DNA of 64,000 nt from Kineococcus aurantiacus (lineage in GTDB: Bacteria > Actinomycetota > Actinomycetes > Actinomycetales > Kineococcaceae). Below the pieces are notes generated by a model that made no database searches, was not told where the DNA came from, and saw only the letters and a list, made by a program, of their open reading frames with translations. Shown here piece by piece: positions 1-7,366 of the stretch (within the stretch, counting starts at the first letter, position 1; every line of letters starts with the position of its first letter). The stretch lies in assembly GCF_013409345.1 (NCBI RefSeq), contig NZ_JACCBB010000001.1:2418001-2482000 (forward strand), given 5' to 3'. The translations under genes and the position numbers were made by a program.

Positions 1-267
1 GTCGACGTCGTCGCGGGCCGTCACGAAGACGACGGGCACGTCGCGCGGCACGCAGACCCGCCGGGCCAGGGACGTGCCGTCCTCGCCGGGCAGCATGACG
101 TCGAGGACGGCGATGTCGGGACGGAAGCGCTCGACGACCTCGTCCAGGTCGCGGCCGTCGGGGCGGGCGCGGACGACCATCCCGGTGCCGGTGAGCGCCT
201 CGGCGACGGACTCGGCGATGAGCGGGTCGTCCTCGACGAGGAGGACCCGGACGGCTGCGGTGGGCAC
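1..267 (-). CDS. Response regulator, receiver domain (C-terminal part outside window)
   Basis: The first 89 residues of a two-component response regulator are present; the rest lies beyond base 1. The acidic pair is at residues 13-14 (VEDDPLIAES), the phospho-acceptor Asp is at about 56 in DIAVLDVMLPGEDG, and the switch Thr is at 83 in FVTARDD, so the receiver is intact. The GTG at 267 is chosen because it starts directly before the first beta strand; an ATG at 278 is in another frame. The output domain is not visible. The paired 11-bp-spaced repeats upstream fit an OmpR/PhoB-type winged helix, but this is inference. It is divergent from a secreted DUF5666-like protein that it may control. 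Confidence 0.85.
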   Translation of the reverse strand, partial: MPTAAVRVLLVEDDPLIAESVAEALTGTGMVVRARPDGRDLDEVVERFRPDIAVLDVMLPGEDGTSLARRVCVPRDVPVVFVTARDDVD

Positions 268-311
268 CGCACGAACATCGCAGAGCCGCGGGGGTGCGGC
301 CAGCGCGTGAG

Positions 312-366
312 CTGAAGGGAACCTGAAGGACGGGGGCCGGGGGCGCCGGCTTCAGGCCGGCTTCAG
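312..366. promoter_or_regulatory. Palindromic array of CTGAAG repeats between divergent genes
   Basis: CTGAAG occurs at 312-317 and 323-328, and its inverse CTTCAG at 350-355 and 361-366. Each pair is spaced exactly 11 bp, about one helical turn, and the two pairs mirror each other. OmpR/PhoB-family regulators bind such direct repeats, so autoregulation by the adjacent response regulator and control of the divergent secreted protein are likely. Binding itself is inferred. Confidence 0.6.
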
Positions 367-448
367 GTCCGGCCGGTGGTCTGGACGTCGCCGCGGACCC
401 CCAGGTCGCGGCGGGAGCAGTCCCCGGACCGACCCGTGGAGGAGCACC

Positions 449-1342
449 GTGAGCACCACCCGCCCCACCGACCCGACCGACCGCGCCGCACGCCGCAGCG
501 CCAGCGTCCGCCGGTTCGTCCTCGGCGCCGTCGTGGCGACGGCCGCCGGCGGCCTGGCCGCGACGGCCGCCGTCGCGGCGACCGGCGACCCCGGCCCCGG
601 GTCCGCGACGAGCCCGTCCGCCCCGGCGTCGGCCGCGCCCGGCGACGGCACCGCGCCCGCGACCGACGCGCCCGCGCCGTGCGGTCCGGGTGCACCTGGC
701 GCGCCCGGTGACCCCGGTGGTCCCGGCCGCGCCGGCCCGCCGGCCGGCGGGACGGTCACCGCCGTCGAGGGCGACACCCTGACCCTCTCCTCCCCGCGTG
801 GGCAGGAGAGGACCGTCACGCTCACCGACGACACCGTCGTCGTGCTCGACCGGGGCCCCGGCCAGGGCGAGGGGACCGCCGACCGCAGCGCCCTCACCGT
901 GGGCCGGCACGTCCACGTCGAGCTGACCCCGTCGTCCTCGTCCTCCGACGGCGCGACGGCGGCCCGCGTCGTCGTGGAGCCGGTGCGCGCCGACGGGGAC
1001 GTGACGGCGGTCGACGGGGACTCGCTGACCGTCGCCGGTCCCGACGGCACGACGACCGTCGTGGACGTCGCCGGGGCGCAGGTTCTGCGCGACGGCCGGG
1101 ACGTGGAGGTCTCCTCGATCGCCGTCGGCGAGCACGTGCACGCCGAGGCCGCGGCGGGGACCGCGGTGGGTGACGACGGGTCCTTCACCGCGACCCGCGT
1201 CGAGGTGGGCCACCCCACCCCGCCGGCCGGGGCCCCGACTCCGCCTGAGGGGGCCCCGACCCCGCCCGCCCCGGCAGAGGGGGCCCCGACCCCGGGTGGC
1301 GGCACGACGACGCCGGGCAGCGCGCCGACCACCGGCAGCTGA
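449..1342 (+). CDS. Secreted DUF5666-like protein with collagen-like and Pro-rich segments
   Basis: This 297-residue protein has a positively charged N-terminus followed by a hydrophobic segment at about 22-43 (signal peptide or anchor). A collagen-like run of Gly-X-X triplets lies at about 79-100. Two repeated beta modules of the type GTVTAVEGDTLTLS and GDVTAVDGDSLTVAG follow, as in DUF5666 proteins. A low-complexity tail repeats GAPTPP/EGAPTP. The GTG start has a strong GGAGGAG ribosome site. Residence outside the cytoplasm is inferred. The divergent response regulator and the repeat array between them suggest it is a target of that two-component system. Substrate or ligand is unknown. Confidence 0.75.
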   Translation: MSTTRPTDPTDRAARRSASVRRFVLGAVVATAAGGLAATAAVAATGDPGPGSATSPSAPASAAPGDGTAPATDAPAPCGPGAPGAPGDPGGPGRAGPPAGGTVTAVEGDTLTLSSPRGQERTVTLTDDTVVVLDRGPGQGEGTADRSALTVGRHVHVELTPSSSSSDGATAARVVVEPVRADGDVTAVDGDSLTVAGPDGTTTVVDVAGAQVLRDGRDVEVSSIAVGEHVHAEAAAGTAVGDDGSFTATRVEVGHPTPPAGAPTPPEGAPTPPAPAEGAPTPGGGTTTPGSAPTTGS

Positions 1343-1357
1343 CCCGCCCCCACGCGC

Positions 1358-1390
1358 AGCACCCCCGGACCGCGACGGTCCGGGGGTGCT
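1358..1390. terminator. Bidirectional terminator, perfect 15-bp stem
   Basis: Bases 1358-1372 pair perfectly with 1376-1390 across a 3-nt loop (CGA). The hairpin sits between the convergent ends of the DUF5666-like gene and the PilZ gene and can serve both strands. There is no long U tract, which is usual in GC-rich actinobacteria. Confidence 0.85.
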
Positions 1391-1403
1391 GGGCGGGCGG
1401 GTC

Positions 1404-2051
1404 TCAGCCCCGGTTCTGCCTGGCCAGCTCCGTGAGCACGCTGCGCTCCAGGGCCTCCGCGGCGCCCTCTTCGAGCTCGACGAACCGCACGACGGCTTCG
1501 CCGGAGGTCTCGTCGACGCGCAGGACCTCGCCGCGGGCGTGGACCTCGAGGCCGTCGCCGAGCTCGAGGGCGATCTCGACGTCGGCGTGGGCGGGCATGT
1601 CCTGGGCGCCCTCGACGCGCATGCCGGTGCGGGAGTAGTCGACGGTGCGGACGTCGGCGACGCCCTCGGGCATCGTGAGGTGGGCGGGCAGGGACGCGGG
1701 GGCGCGGACGGCGCCGCGGCGGGTCTCGGCGGCGAGGAGCATGACGCCGGTGAGGGCGAGCTCGTCGTCGCGGTGGGCCTGGGCGATGGCCTGGAAGACG
1801 GCGTGGGGGGTGACGGAGTCGCCCTGCCCGGAGTCGGTGCTGACCCACACGCGCTGGCCGTCGAGGGCCTCGACGGTGGCGGGGGAGGCGCTGACGTGGC
1901 TGGTGACGACCAGCCCGGCCGCCCCGGCGGTCCAGGAGCGGACGGTGCCGGTGTGCCAGGCGCCGTTCCCCCCGGCGGTCGGCATGAGGGTCACCGTGGT
2001 GTCGACCGCGGGCCCTTCGGTCATGAGCGTGCCGCTCTGCGCCGCGTCCAT
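1404..2051 (-). CDS. PilZ-domain protein (probable c-di-GMP receptor)
   Basis: The 215-residue protein carries both halves of the PilZ c-di-GMP signature. The RxxxR element is RGAVR at residues 112-116, and the D/NxSxxG element is DYSRTG at 138-143. The N-terminal 100 residues form a YcgR-N/PilZN-like beta-rich region. No membrane segment is visible, so it is probably cytoplasmic and links c-di-GMP level to motility or envelope functions. Several GGDEF and EAL proteins are encoded in the same window, but none is adjacent. The start is an ATG at 2051; an internal ATG at residue 11 is an alternative. The gene ends convergently against the DUF5666-like gene with a shared terminator. Confidence 0.85.
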   Translation of the reverse strand: MDAAQSGTLMTEGPAVDTTVTLMPTAGGNGAWHTGTVRSWTAGAAGLVVTSHVSASPATVEALDGQRVWVSTDSGQGDSVTPHAVFQAIAQAHRDDELALTGVMLLAAETRRGAVRAPASLPAHLTMPEGVADVRTVDYSRTGMRVEGAQDMPAHADVEIALELGDGLEVHARGEVLRVDETSGEAVVRFVELEEGAAEALERSVLTELARQNRG

Positions 2052-2180
2052 GAGGTTCCCCCTGTGTCAGTCAAAGCGTGATCAGTTGGACACGCTACGT
2101 GACTACAGGGGTCGGTTCCACCTGAACGGGACTACTGACCGGTATTCTGGCCTCACCGTCAGTCACACCCGTCCCCTCCG

Positions 2181-2789
2181 TCACTCCGTGCGCAGCGGAC
2201 CCGTCTCCGGGGGCGGCGGGGGGTTCTCCTCCCACGCCGTGCGCAGCAGCTCCTCCAGGTGGGCGGGGTCGGCCGTCACCAGGTCCACCGTCGTGATCCC
2301 TTCGGCGCGCACCTCCGCCCGGTCCCCGGCGACCCGGGCCAGCCAGGGGCCGCCCACCCGCCGGAACCCCGTCCAGCCGTCCTCGGCCAGCTCCACGACG
2401 TCCGGCAGCGCCAGGGCCAGCGAACGCAGGTCCTGGACCCGCGCCGGGGCCGCCGGGCCCTCGACGACCAGCTCGTACCCCGCGGGCGTCACCAGCCGCA
2501 GGGTCCACTCCCCCGAGGGCTGCTCGTGCGGTTCCTCCCGCACGACGATCCCCGCGGCCAGCGCCACGGCCAGGACGGCCGGCACGTCGTCGACCTCCAG
2601 CTGCCAGGACAGCCCCGGCGGCGGCACGTCCACCGCGGCCCGGCGCAGCCCGAACAGGACGCGGTCGCGCTCCAGGGCGGCGAAGTCGCCCTCGCGGTGC
2701 TGCACGTGGAACGACAGCCCCTCGTAGAAGGCGACCTCCGCGTCGAGGTCGTGGACGGGCAGCACCGGCAGCGCGCGCAGGAACTCCAT
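2181..2789 (-). CDS. VOC (glyoxalase-like) domain fused to YjbR/MmcQ-like domain
   Basis: Residues 1-112 form a VOC/glyoxalase-like fold (FLRALPVLPVHDLDAEVAFYEG at the start, ending in TPAGYELVVEG). Residues about 118-195 resemble the YjbR/MmcQ DNA-binding-like family (LALALPDVVE, then GWTGFRRVGGPWLARV). The two are joined in one 202-residue frame. The catalytic metal residues of true glyoxalases are not obvious, so the VOC part is more likely a binding module, for instance for resistance to a small molecule. The gene is divergent from a hypothetical gene with only 17 bp between starts, so they share a promoter region. The fusion assignment is by pattern recognition only. Confidence 0.65.
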   Translation of the reverse strand: MEFLRALPVLPVHDLDAEVAFYEGLSFHVQHREGDFAALERDRVLFGLRRAAVDVPPPGLSWQLEVDDVPAVLAVALAAGIVVREEPHEQPSGEWTLRLVTPAGYELVVEGPAAPARVQDLRSLALALPDVVELAEDGWTGFRRVGGPWLARVAGDRAEVRAEGITTVDLVTADPAHLEELLRTAWEENPPPPPETGPLRTE

Positions 2790-2806
2790 CGGGTTAGCGT
2801 CCTCCT

Positions 2807-3385
2807 GTGCTGTCGGTCCCCGCCCTCCTCACCGGTCGCCGCCGCGCCGCGCCCGCCGCCGACCCCGTGCTGCGCGCCTACCTCAACGAGCAGCTCGCCG
2901 CCGCGACGGGCCTCGGTGAGCAGCTGCGGCGCGCGTCCACCCTGGAGGTCCTGCTGCCCGAGCGCACGACGCTGCTGCGCGTGCGCCGCGAGGTCGCCGC
3001 CGACCGCGCCGCCCTGCGCACCGCGATGCGCCGGCTGGGGGCGTCCACCGACTGGGCCGTCGTCGGGGTGAGCTGGCTGTCCGCCCACGCCGCCCGCCTC
3101 ACCCCGCTGCTGCACCGGCTGCCGGTCGTCGACCGCGTCGCGGGCGCGCTGCCGGCCCCCCACCCCACGCGCGAGGCCGTCGTGGAGGGGCTCATCGCCC
3201 TCGAGGACGTCCTCGGCGGGCTGCACCGGCGCGCCGTCGCGGCCGGTCTGCTCGGTGAGCTGGTCGCCGCCGAGCGCGCCGAGTGGGCCGCGGGCGTGCG
3301 GGGGCTGGCGGCCCGGGCCCGGGCCCAGCGCGACGAGGTGGAGGCCGCGCACCGCCGCTGCGCGCAGCCGCTGCTCCGGACCTAG
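2807..3385 (+). CDS. Hypothetical protein, alpha-helical
   Basis: I do not recognise this 192-residue protein. It is predicted mostly helical and rich in Ala, Leu and Arg, with no clear signal peptide or membrane segment and no catalytic motif. The GTG start lies 17 bp from the start of the divergent VOC-YjbR gene. The 3' end overlaps the C-terminal extension of the ChaB gene on the opposite strand by 194 bp. Codon pattern (strong GC at third positions) supports real coding. Confidence 0.6.
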   Translation: MLSVPALLTGRRRAAPAADPVLRAYLNEQLAAATGLGEQLRRASTLEVLLPERTTLLRVRREVAADRAALRTAMRRLGASTDWAVVGVSWLSAHAARLTPLLHRLPVVDRVAGALPAPHPTREAVVEGLIALEDVLGGLHRRAVAAGLLGELVAAERAEWAAGVRGLAARARAQRDEVEAAHRRCAQPLLRT

Positions 3386-3800
3386 CGCTGCGGGTCGCGG
3401 AGTCGTTGGCCTTGCGCAGCGCCTCGACCAGCTCCGCCTTCGTCATCGACGAGCGCCCCCGCACGTCCAGCTCGCGCGCGAGCTGGAGCAGGTGCTCCTT
3501 GGTGGCGTGCTCGTCGACGCCGCCGGAGGACCGGCGGTGGGTGTCGCGACCGCCCTCGGACTGGGGGTCCGAGGGGCCCTTGCGGCCGCCCTCCTTGGGC
3601 TGCCAGTGGTCGCCGACCTTCTCGTGGGTGTGCTTGACGGCGCCCCACGCGACGCGGTTGGCGCGCTCGGCGTCGTCGTACTGCTCCTCGGCCGCGTCGT
3701 GGGCCTTCGCGAACGTCCGCTGGGCCTTGGCGTCCGAGCGCCGCAGCGTGCTCGGCAGCTCGTCCTGGACGGGTTCCCCGCCCTTCGAGGTCTTCGGCAC
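3192..3800 (-). CDS. ChaB-family protein with Rho_N-like C-terminal domain
   Basis: Residues 1-70 match the ChaB family (LPSTLRRSDAKAQRTFAKAHDAA, then ANRVAWGAVKHTHEKVGDHW). Residues about 97-130 form a Rho-terminator-N/SAP-like helix pair (TKEHLLQLARELDVRGRSSMTKAELVEAL split over two helices). Actinobacterial relatives usually stop soon after the ALRKAND segment. Here the frame stays open for about 70 more residues of Arg/Pro/Ala-rich sequence that is simply antisense to the end of the hypothetical gene at 2807-3385. The tail is therefore probably not ancestral. The start is a GTG at 3800. Role unknown beyond a small, possibly nucleic-acid-associated stress protein. Confidence 0.75.
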   Translation of the reverse strand: MPKTSKGGEPVQDELPSTLRRSDAKAQRTFAKAHDAAEEQYDDAERANRVAWGAVKHTHEKVGDHWQPKEGGRKGPSDPQSEGGRDTHRRSSGGVDEHATKEHLLQLARELDVRGRSSMTKAELVEALRKANDSATRSARSGAAAARSGGARPPPRRAGPGPGPPAPARPRPTRRARRRPAHRADRPRRRAGAARRGRPRGR

Positions 3801-3827
3801 CGTGGTCTCCTCCCGACCCCGCCGACG

Positions 3828-5363
3828 TTAGGCCCGCACGGCCCCCGGCACACCCCGGGGCCGCAGCGAGCGCCACACGAGCAGCGCGGCCGCGGCGGTC
3901 AGGACGAGCCCGGCCGCGGCGGTCGCGTCGAGGCCGTGGGTGAAGGCCGCGCGGGCGGAGTCGAGCAGCGCCTGGCCGTCGGGGCGGGTGGCGGCGACCT
4001 GCACGGCGGCGCCGAGGGTCTCGCGGGCCTGCTCGGCCCCGGCGGGGACGTCGACCCGGTGGCGGTAGACGGCGTTCAGGACGCTGCCCAGGACGGTGGT
4101 GCCGAGCACGGCGCCGACCTCGTAGGCGGTCTCGGAGATCGCCGAGGCGGCGCCGGTGCGGGAGGCGGGGGCGGCGGACAGGATGGCGTCGTTGGTGAGG
4201 GTCTCGGCCAGCCCGGCGCCGGCGCAGAGCACGGCGAAGGCGACGGCCAGCTGCACGGCCGGGCCGGTGCCGGTGCCGGACCCGAGCAGGGCCATGACGG
4301 CGTACCCGGCGCTGCCGAGCAGCAGGCCCGCGGTGATGAGCAGGTCCAGCCGCAGGCGGCGGGCCAGCCGGGCCGCGAGGAGGCCGGCGGCGAAGGTGAC
4401 GACGGCCCCGGGCAGGAGCAGCAGCCCGGCGTGCAGGGGCCGCAGCCCGAGGACGAGCTGGAGGTGCTGGGAGACGGCGAAGAGCATGCCCGTCATCCCG
4501 CAGACGCTCATGAGGTTGGCGAGCACGGAGGCGCGGAAGACGGGCAGCCGGAACAGGTCGACGTCCAGCAGCGGCTCGGCCAGCCGCTGCTGGCGGCGCA
4601 CGAAGACGACGGCGAGGGCGACGCCCAGGGCGGTGGCGGACACCGGCACGAGGGTGGGCCCGTGCTCGGCGAGGGTCTTGACCCCGTAGACGAGGGACGT
4701 CAGGGCCAGGACGGAGACGGCGACGCTGGTCAGGTCGAGCCGGCCGTGCGTGCCGGGGGTGCGGTGCTCGCGCACGACGAGGGGCGTCAGGACCAGCAGG
4801 GCGACCATGAAGGGCACGTTGAGCAGGAAGACCGAGCCCCACCAGAACCGCTCGAGCAGCCAGCCGCCGACGATGGGGCCCACGGCGCCGCCGGCGGCGA
4901 ACCCGCCGGCCCACACGGCGAAGGCGGTGCGGCGCTGCTCGCGGTCGGTGAAGGTGCTGCGCAGCAAGGACAGCGTCGAGGGCATGAGGGTGGCGCCGAA
5001 GACGCCGAGGGCGACGCGGGCGGCGATGAGGGCCGTCGCGGAGTCGGCGAAGGCGGCGAGGAGCGAGACGACCCCGAACCCGGCGGAGCCGGCGAGCAGC
5101 AGCTTCCGCGCGCCGTGGCGGTCACCGAGGGTGCCCATCGTGACGAGCAGGCCGGCGATGGCCAGGGAGTAGCCGTCGACGATCCACAGCAGCTGGGTGC
5201 CGGTGGGGGAGACGGCCTCGCTGATGGCGGGCAGCGCGAAGCTCAGCACGGTCATGTCGATCGAGATGAGCAGCACGGGGAGCACGAGCACGGCGAGCGC
5301 GGCCCACTGGCGGGAGGTGGGGCGGGTCGGGACGGGGGTCGGCTGGGTGGTCGAGAGGGTCAT
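3828..5363 (-). CDS. DHA2-type MFS drug efflux transporter
   Basis: The 511-residue protein has about 14 hydrophobic segments, the DHA2 (EmrB/QacA/SmvA) pattern of proton-driven drug exporters. Motif A is seen as GTLGDRHGARKLLL in the 2-3 loop, and motif C as GGAVGPIVGGWLLE in helix 5. The ATG at 5363 is chosen as it gives a short cytoplasmic N-terminus before the first helix; the reading frame stays open far upstream. It is divergent from a TetR regulator, with a 24-bp palindrome between them, so substrate-induced derepression is likely. Substrate cannot be told; QacA/SmvA-like cationic biocides are a reasonable guess. Confidence 0.9.
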   Translation of the reverse strand: MTLSTTQPTPVPTRPTSRQWAALAVLVLPVLLISIDMTVLSFALPAISEAVSPTGTQLLWIVDGYSLAIAGLLVTMGTLGDRHGARKLLLAGSAGFGVVSLLAAFADSATALIAARVALGVFGATLMPSTLSLLRSTFTDREQRRTAFAVWAGGFAAGGAVGPIVGGWLLERFWWGSVFLLNVPFMVALLVLTPLVVREHRTPGTHGRLDLTSVAVSVLALTSLVYGVKTLAEHGPTLVPVSATALGVALAVVFVRRQQRLAEPLLDVDLFRLPVFRASVLANLMSVCGMTGMLFAVSQHLQLVLGLRPLHAGLLLLPGAVVTFAAGLLAARLARRLRLDLLITAGLLLGSAGYAVMALLGSGTGTGPAVQLAVAFAVLCAGAGLAETLTNDAILSAAPASRTGAASAISETAYEVGAVLGTTVLGSVLNAVYRHRVDVPAGAEQARETLGAAVQVAATRPDGQALLDSARAAFTHGLDATAAAGLVLTAAAALLVWRSLRPRGVPGAVRA

Positions 5364-5394
5364 GGGTCTCGTTCCTCGGTGAGCGGTCACCTCC

Positions 5395-5418
5395 ACTGTA
5401 CCGTCCGGACGGTGCAGT
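5395..5418. promoter_or_regulatory. TetR operator between MFS pump and repressor
   Basis: ACTGTACCGTCC followed directly by GGACGGTGCAGT forms a 24-bp palindrome with a single mismatched pair. It lies in the 78-bp gap between the divergent MFS and TetR starts, where a TetR dimer could block both promoters. Binding is inferred. Confidence 0.8.
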
Positions 5419-5441
5419 TGGCGACTGGTTACCCTTCCCGC

Positions 5442-6029
5442 GTGCCCCGGGACCCCGCCGCCACGCGCGACCGCCTCGTCGACGCCTTCGCCGGCCTCGT
5501 GGTGACCACGGGCGCCCGCTCGGCGACCCTCGAAGCCGTCGCCGCCCGCGCCGGCGTCTCCAAGGGCGGCCTGCTCTACCACTTCGCCTCCAAGGACGCC
5601 CTCGTCGACGGCCTCCTGGCCCGCCTGGAACGGCTCGCCGCCGAGGACCTCGAGCACATGCGCACCGCCCCCGAGGGCCCGGCGGAGTTCTACGTCCGCA
5701 CCTCCGCGCTCGAGGCGGTCTCCCTGTTCGCCGACAGCCCCGACCTGCTGTCCAACGCCCTCATCGCCACCCTCCGGCTGGCCCAGGAGGGGGAGGCGCG
5801 CGCGTCGGCGGCGTACGCGGCCGTCAACGGCGCCTGGCGGGAGCTGCTCACCGAGCAGGTCGGCGGCGACCGCTCCCTGGCCCGGATCATCCAGCTCGTC
5901 GGCGACGGGCTGTGGGTCTCGGCGTCGATGGACCTGCCCGTGGAGGACCTCGACGACATCCTCGAGCAGGTCCGCCGCCTGGTCGACGTGTCGACCCGGT
6001 CCAGCCGCCACGCCGCGTCCGACGGCTGA
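5442..6029 (+). CDS. TetR-family repressor of the adjacent MFS pump
   Basis: The 195-residue protein has a standard TetR N-terminal helix-turn-helix (RDRLVDAF, then ATLEAVAARAGVSKGGLLYHFASKDALVDGLL) at residues about 7-50. The C-terminal ligand and dimerisation half is variable. The GTG at 5442 is chosen because it starts just before the first HTH helix, although the frame is open much further upstream. It is divergent from the DHA2 efflux gene across a 24-bp palindrome, so it most likely represses that pump and itself and is released by a pump substrate. Confidence 0.88.
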   Translation: MPRDPAATRDRLVDAFAGLVVTTGARSATLEAVAARAGVSKGGLLYHFASKDALVDGLLARLERLAAEDLEHMRTAPEGPAEFYVRTSALEAVSLFADSPDLLSNALIATLRLAQEGEARASAAYAAVNGAWRELLTEQVGGDRSLARIIQLVGDGLWVSASMDLPVEDLDDILEQVRRLVDVSTRSSRHAASDG

Positions 6030-6118
6030 TCCACCCGTTCGGCCCCTCGGGTCGGCACCGCACGCCGCCGACGTACCCGGGACGGCCCCGACGGGGGGCC
6101 CGGGGGAGAGGTGGCGCG

Positions 6119-7354
6119 GTGCGGCTGGACCGGACGGACCCGGCCACGACCCGGCTCCTGGACGGCTTCCCCGACCCGGCCTGGAGCGTCGACGACGCCG
6201 GGCGCGCCGTCGCCTGGAACCGCGCGGCCGAGGACGTCCTCGGCCACCGCGCCGGGGACGTCCTGGGCCGCGACCCCGGCGAGCTGCTCGGGCCCGTCCC
6301 CACCGCCTCCGGGCCCGTCCGGCTGCGCGACGCGCAGGGCCGGCCCGTGCCGGGGTCCGTCCTCGTCTGGACCGCCGAGGGCCTGCGGCACGCGACGCTG
6401 CGGGTCGCCGACCCCGACGTCGGCGCCGTGGGCCGCCGCCTCCTGGAGGGCCTGCTCGCCCACGTCAGCGACGCCGTCACCACCCTCGACGCCGACGGGA
6501 CCGTGCGGTCGCTGAACCGGGCCGCCGAGCAGGTCTTCGGCGTCCGCGCCGCCGACGTCGTCGGCCACCACGTGCGGGTGCTGACCCGGTTCGAGGACAC
6601 CGACGACTACCTGCTGGCCATGGGCCGGGCGCTGCGGTCGGGGGAGGCGTGGCACGGGGTCGAGGTGCACCTGAGGACCCTCGCCGGCCGCCCCCTCGTC
6701 CTGCACACCTCCGCGACCGCCCTGTCCACCCCCGGCGGCGGGTACGCCGGGGCGGTCGTCGTCAGCCGCGACGTGACCCCGGTGCGCGAGCTGGAGCGGT
6801 CGCTGCGCGCGGCCACGAGCGCGCTGCGCGAGCGCGCCACCGAGCTCGCCCGCTCCACCCGCAGCGACGCCCTGACCGGTGTGGCGGCCCGCGGCCTGCT
6901 GCAGGAGCGGCTGGCCGCGGCGCTGTCGGCGGCCGCCGGGGACGCGGGGACCGTGTGCGTGCTGGCCGCCGACCTGGAGGGCTTCCGCGCCGTCAACGAG
7001 TCCTACGGCCTGGCCACGGGTGACGCCGTCCTCACCGCCTTCGCCGCCCACCTGCGCTCGGTGCTGCCGCCGGGGGCCACCGCGGGCCGGCTGGGCGCCG
7101 ACGAGTTCGCCGTCGTCCTGCCCGGGACCGGTGAGCCCGAGGCGGCCGCCGTGGCCCGCGCCGTGCGGGACTGGACCCCGCCCGCGCCGCTGCCCTCCCG
7201 GGGCCGGCGCCCCGACGACCCCGACGTCGGCGTCACCGTCGCGCTCGTGCGCGCCACGGCGGCGGAGTGCCGCTCACCGTTCGACACCGGGGTCCGCTCG
7301 GTGCTGCAGCGCGCCGAGGACGCCGTGGCCGCGGGCAAGGGCGCGCGCGGCTGA
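6119..7354 (+). CDS. Two-PAS protein with degenerate GGDEF domain
   Basis: The 411-residue protein has two PAS domains (about residues 5-95, with WSVDDAGRAVAWNRAAEDVLG, and about 105-225, with VTTLDADGTVRSLNRAAEQVFG). A diguanylate-cyclase-like domain follows from about 245 (DALTGVAARGLLQERL, then LEGFRAVNESYGLATGDAVL). The signature reads RLGADEF, so the second Gly of GGDEF is Ala, and the final helices are shortened. Catalytic activity is therefore doubtful; it may be a weak cyclase or a GTP-binding sensor. No membrane segment is seen. The GTG at 6119 is preceded by a GGGGGAGAGG ribosome site. It stands alone, convergent with the ABC exporter gene. Confidence 0.8.
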   Translation: MRLDRTDPATTRLLDGFPDPAWSVDDAGRAVAWNRAAEDVLGHRAGDVLGRDPGELLGPVPTASGPVRLRDAQGRPVPGSVLVWTAEGLRHATLRVADPDVGAVGRRLLEGLLAHVSDAVTTLDADGTVRSLNRAAEQVFGVRAADVVGHHVRVLTRFEDTDDYLLAMGRALRSGEAWHGVEVHLRTLAGRPLVLHTSATALSTPGGGYAGAVVVSRDVTPVRELERSLRAATSALRERATELARSTRSDALTGVAARGLLQERLAAALSAAAGDAGTVCVLAADLEGFRAVNESYGLATGDAVLTAFAAHLRSVLPPGATAGRLGADEFAVVLPGTGEPEAAAVARAVRDWTPPAPLPSRGRRPDDPDVGVTVALVRATAAECRSPFDTGVRSVLQRAEDAVAAGKGARG

Positions 7355-7366
7355 CCCCGCGGGGCC

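Noticed and set aside
352-1848. Long minus-strand open frame over the DUF5666-like gene and others like it across the window
   Set aside because: Such long antisense frames are common in GC-rich DNA; translations are Arg/Pro/Gly-rich and match no family, while the opposite strand codes for recognisable proteins.
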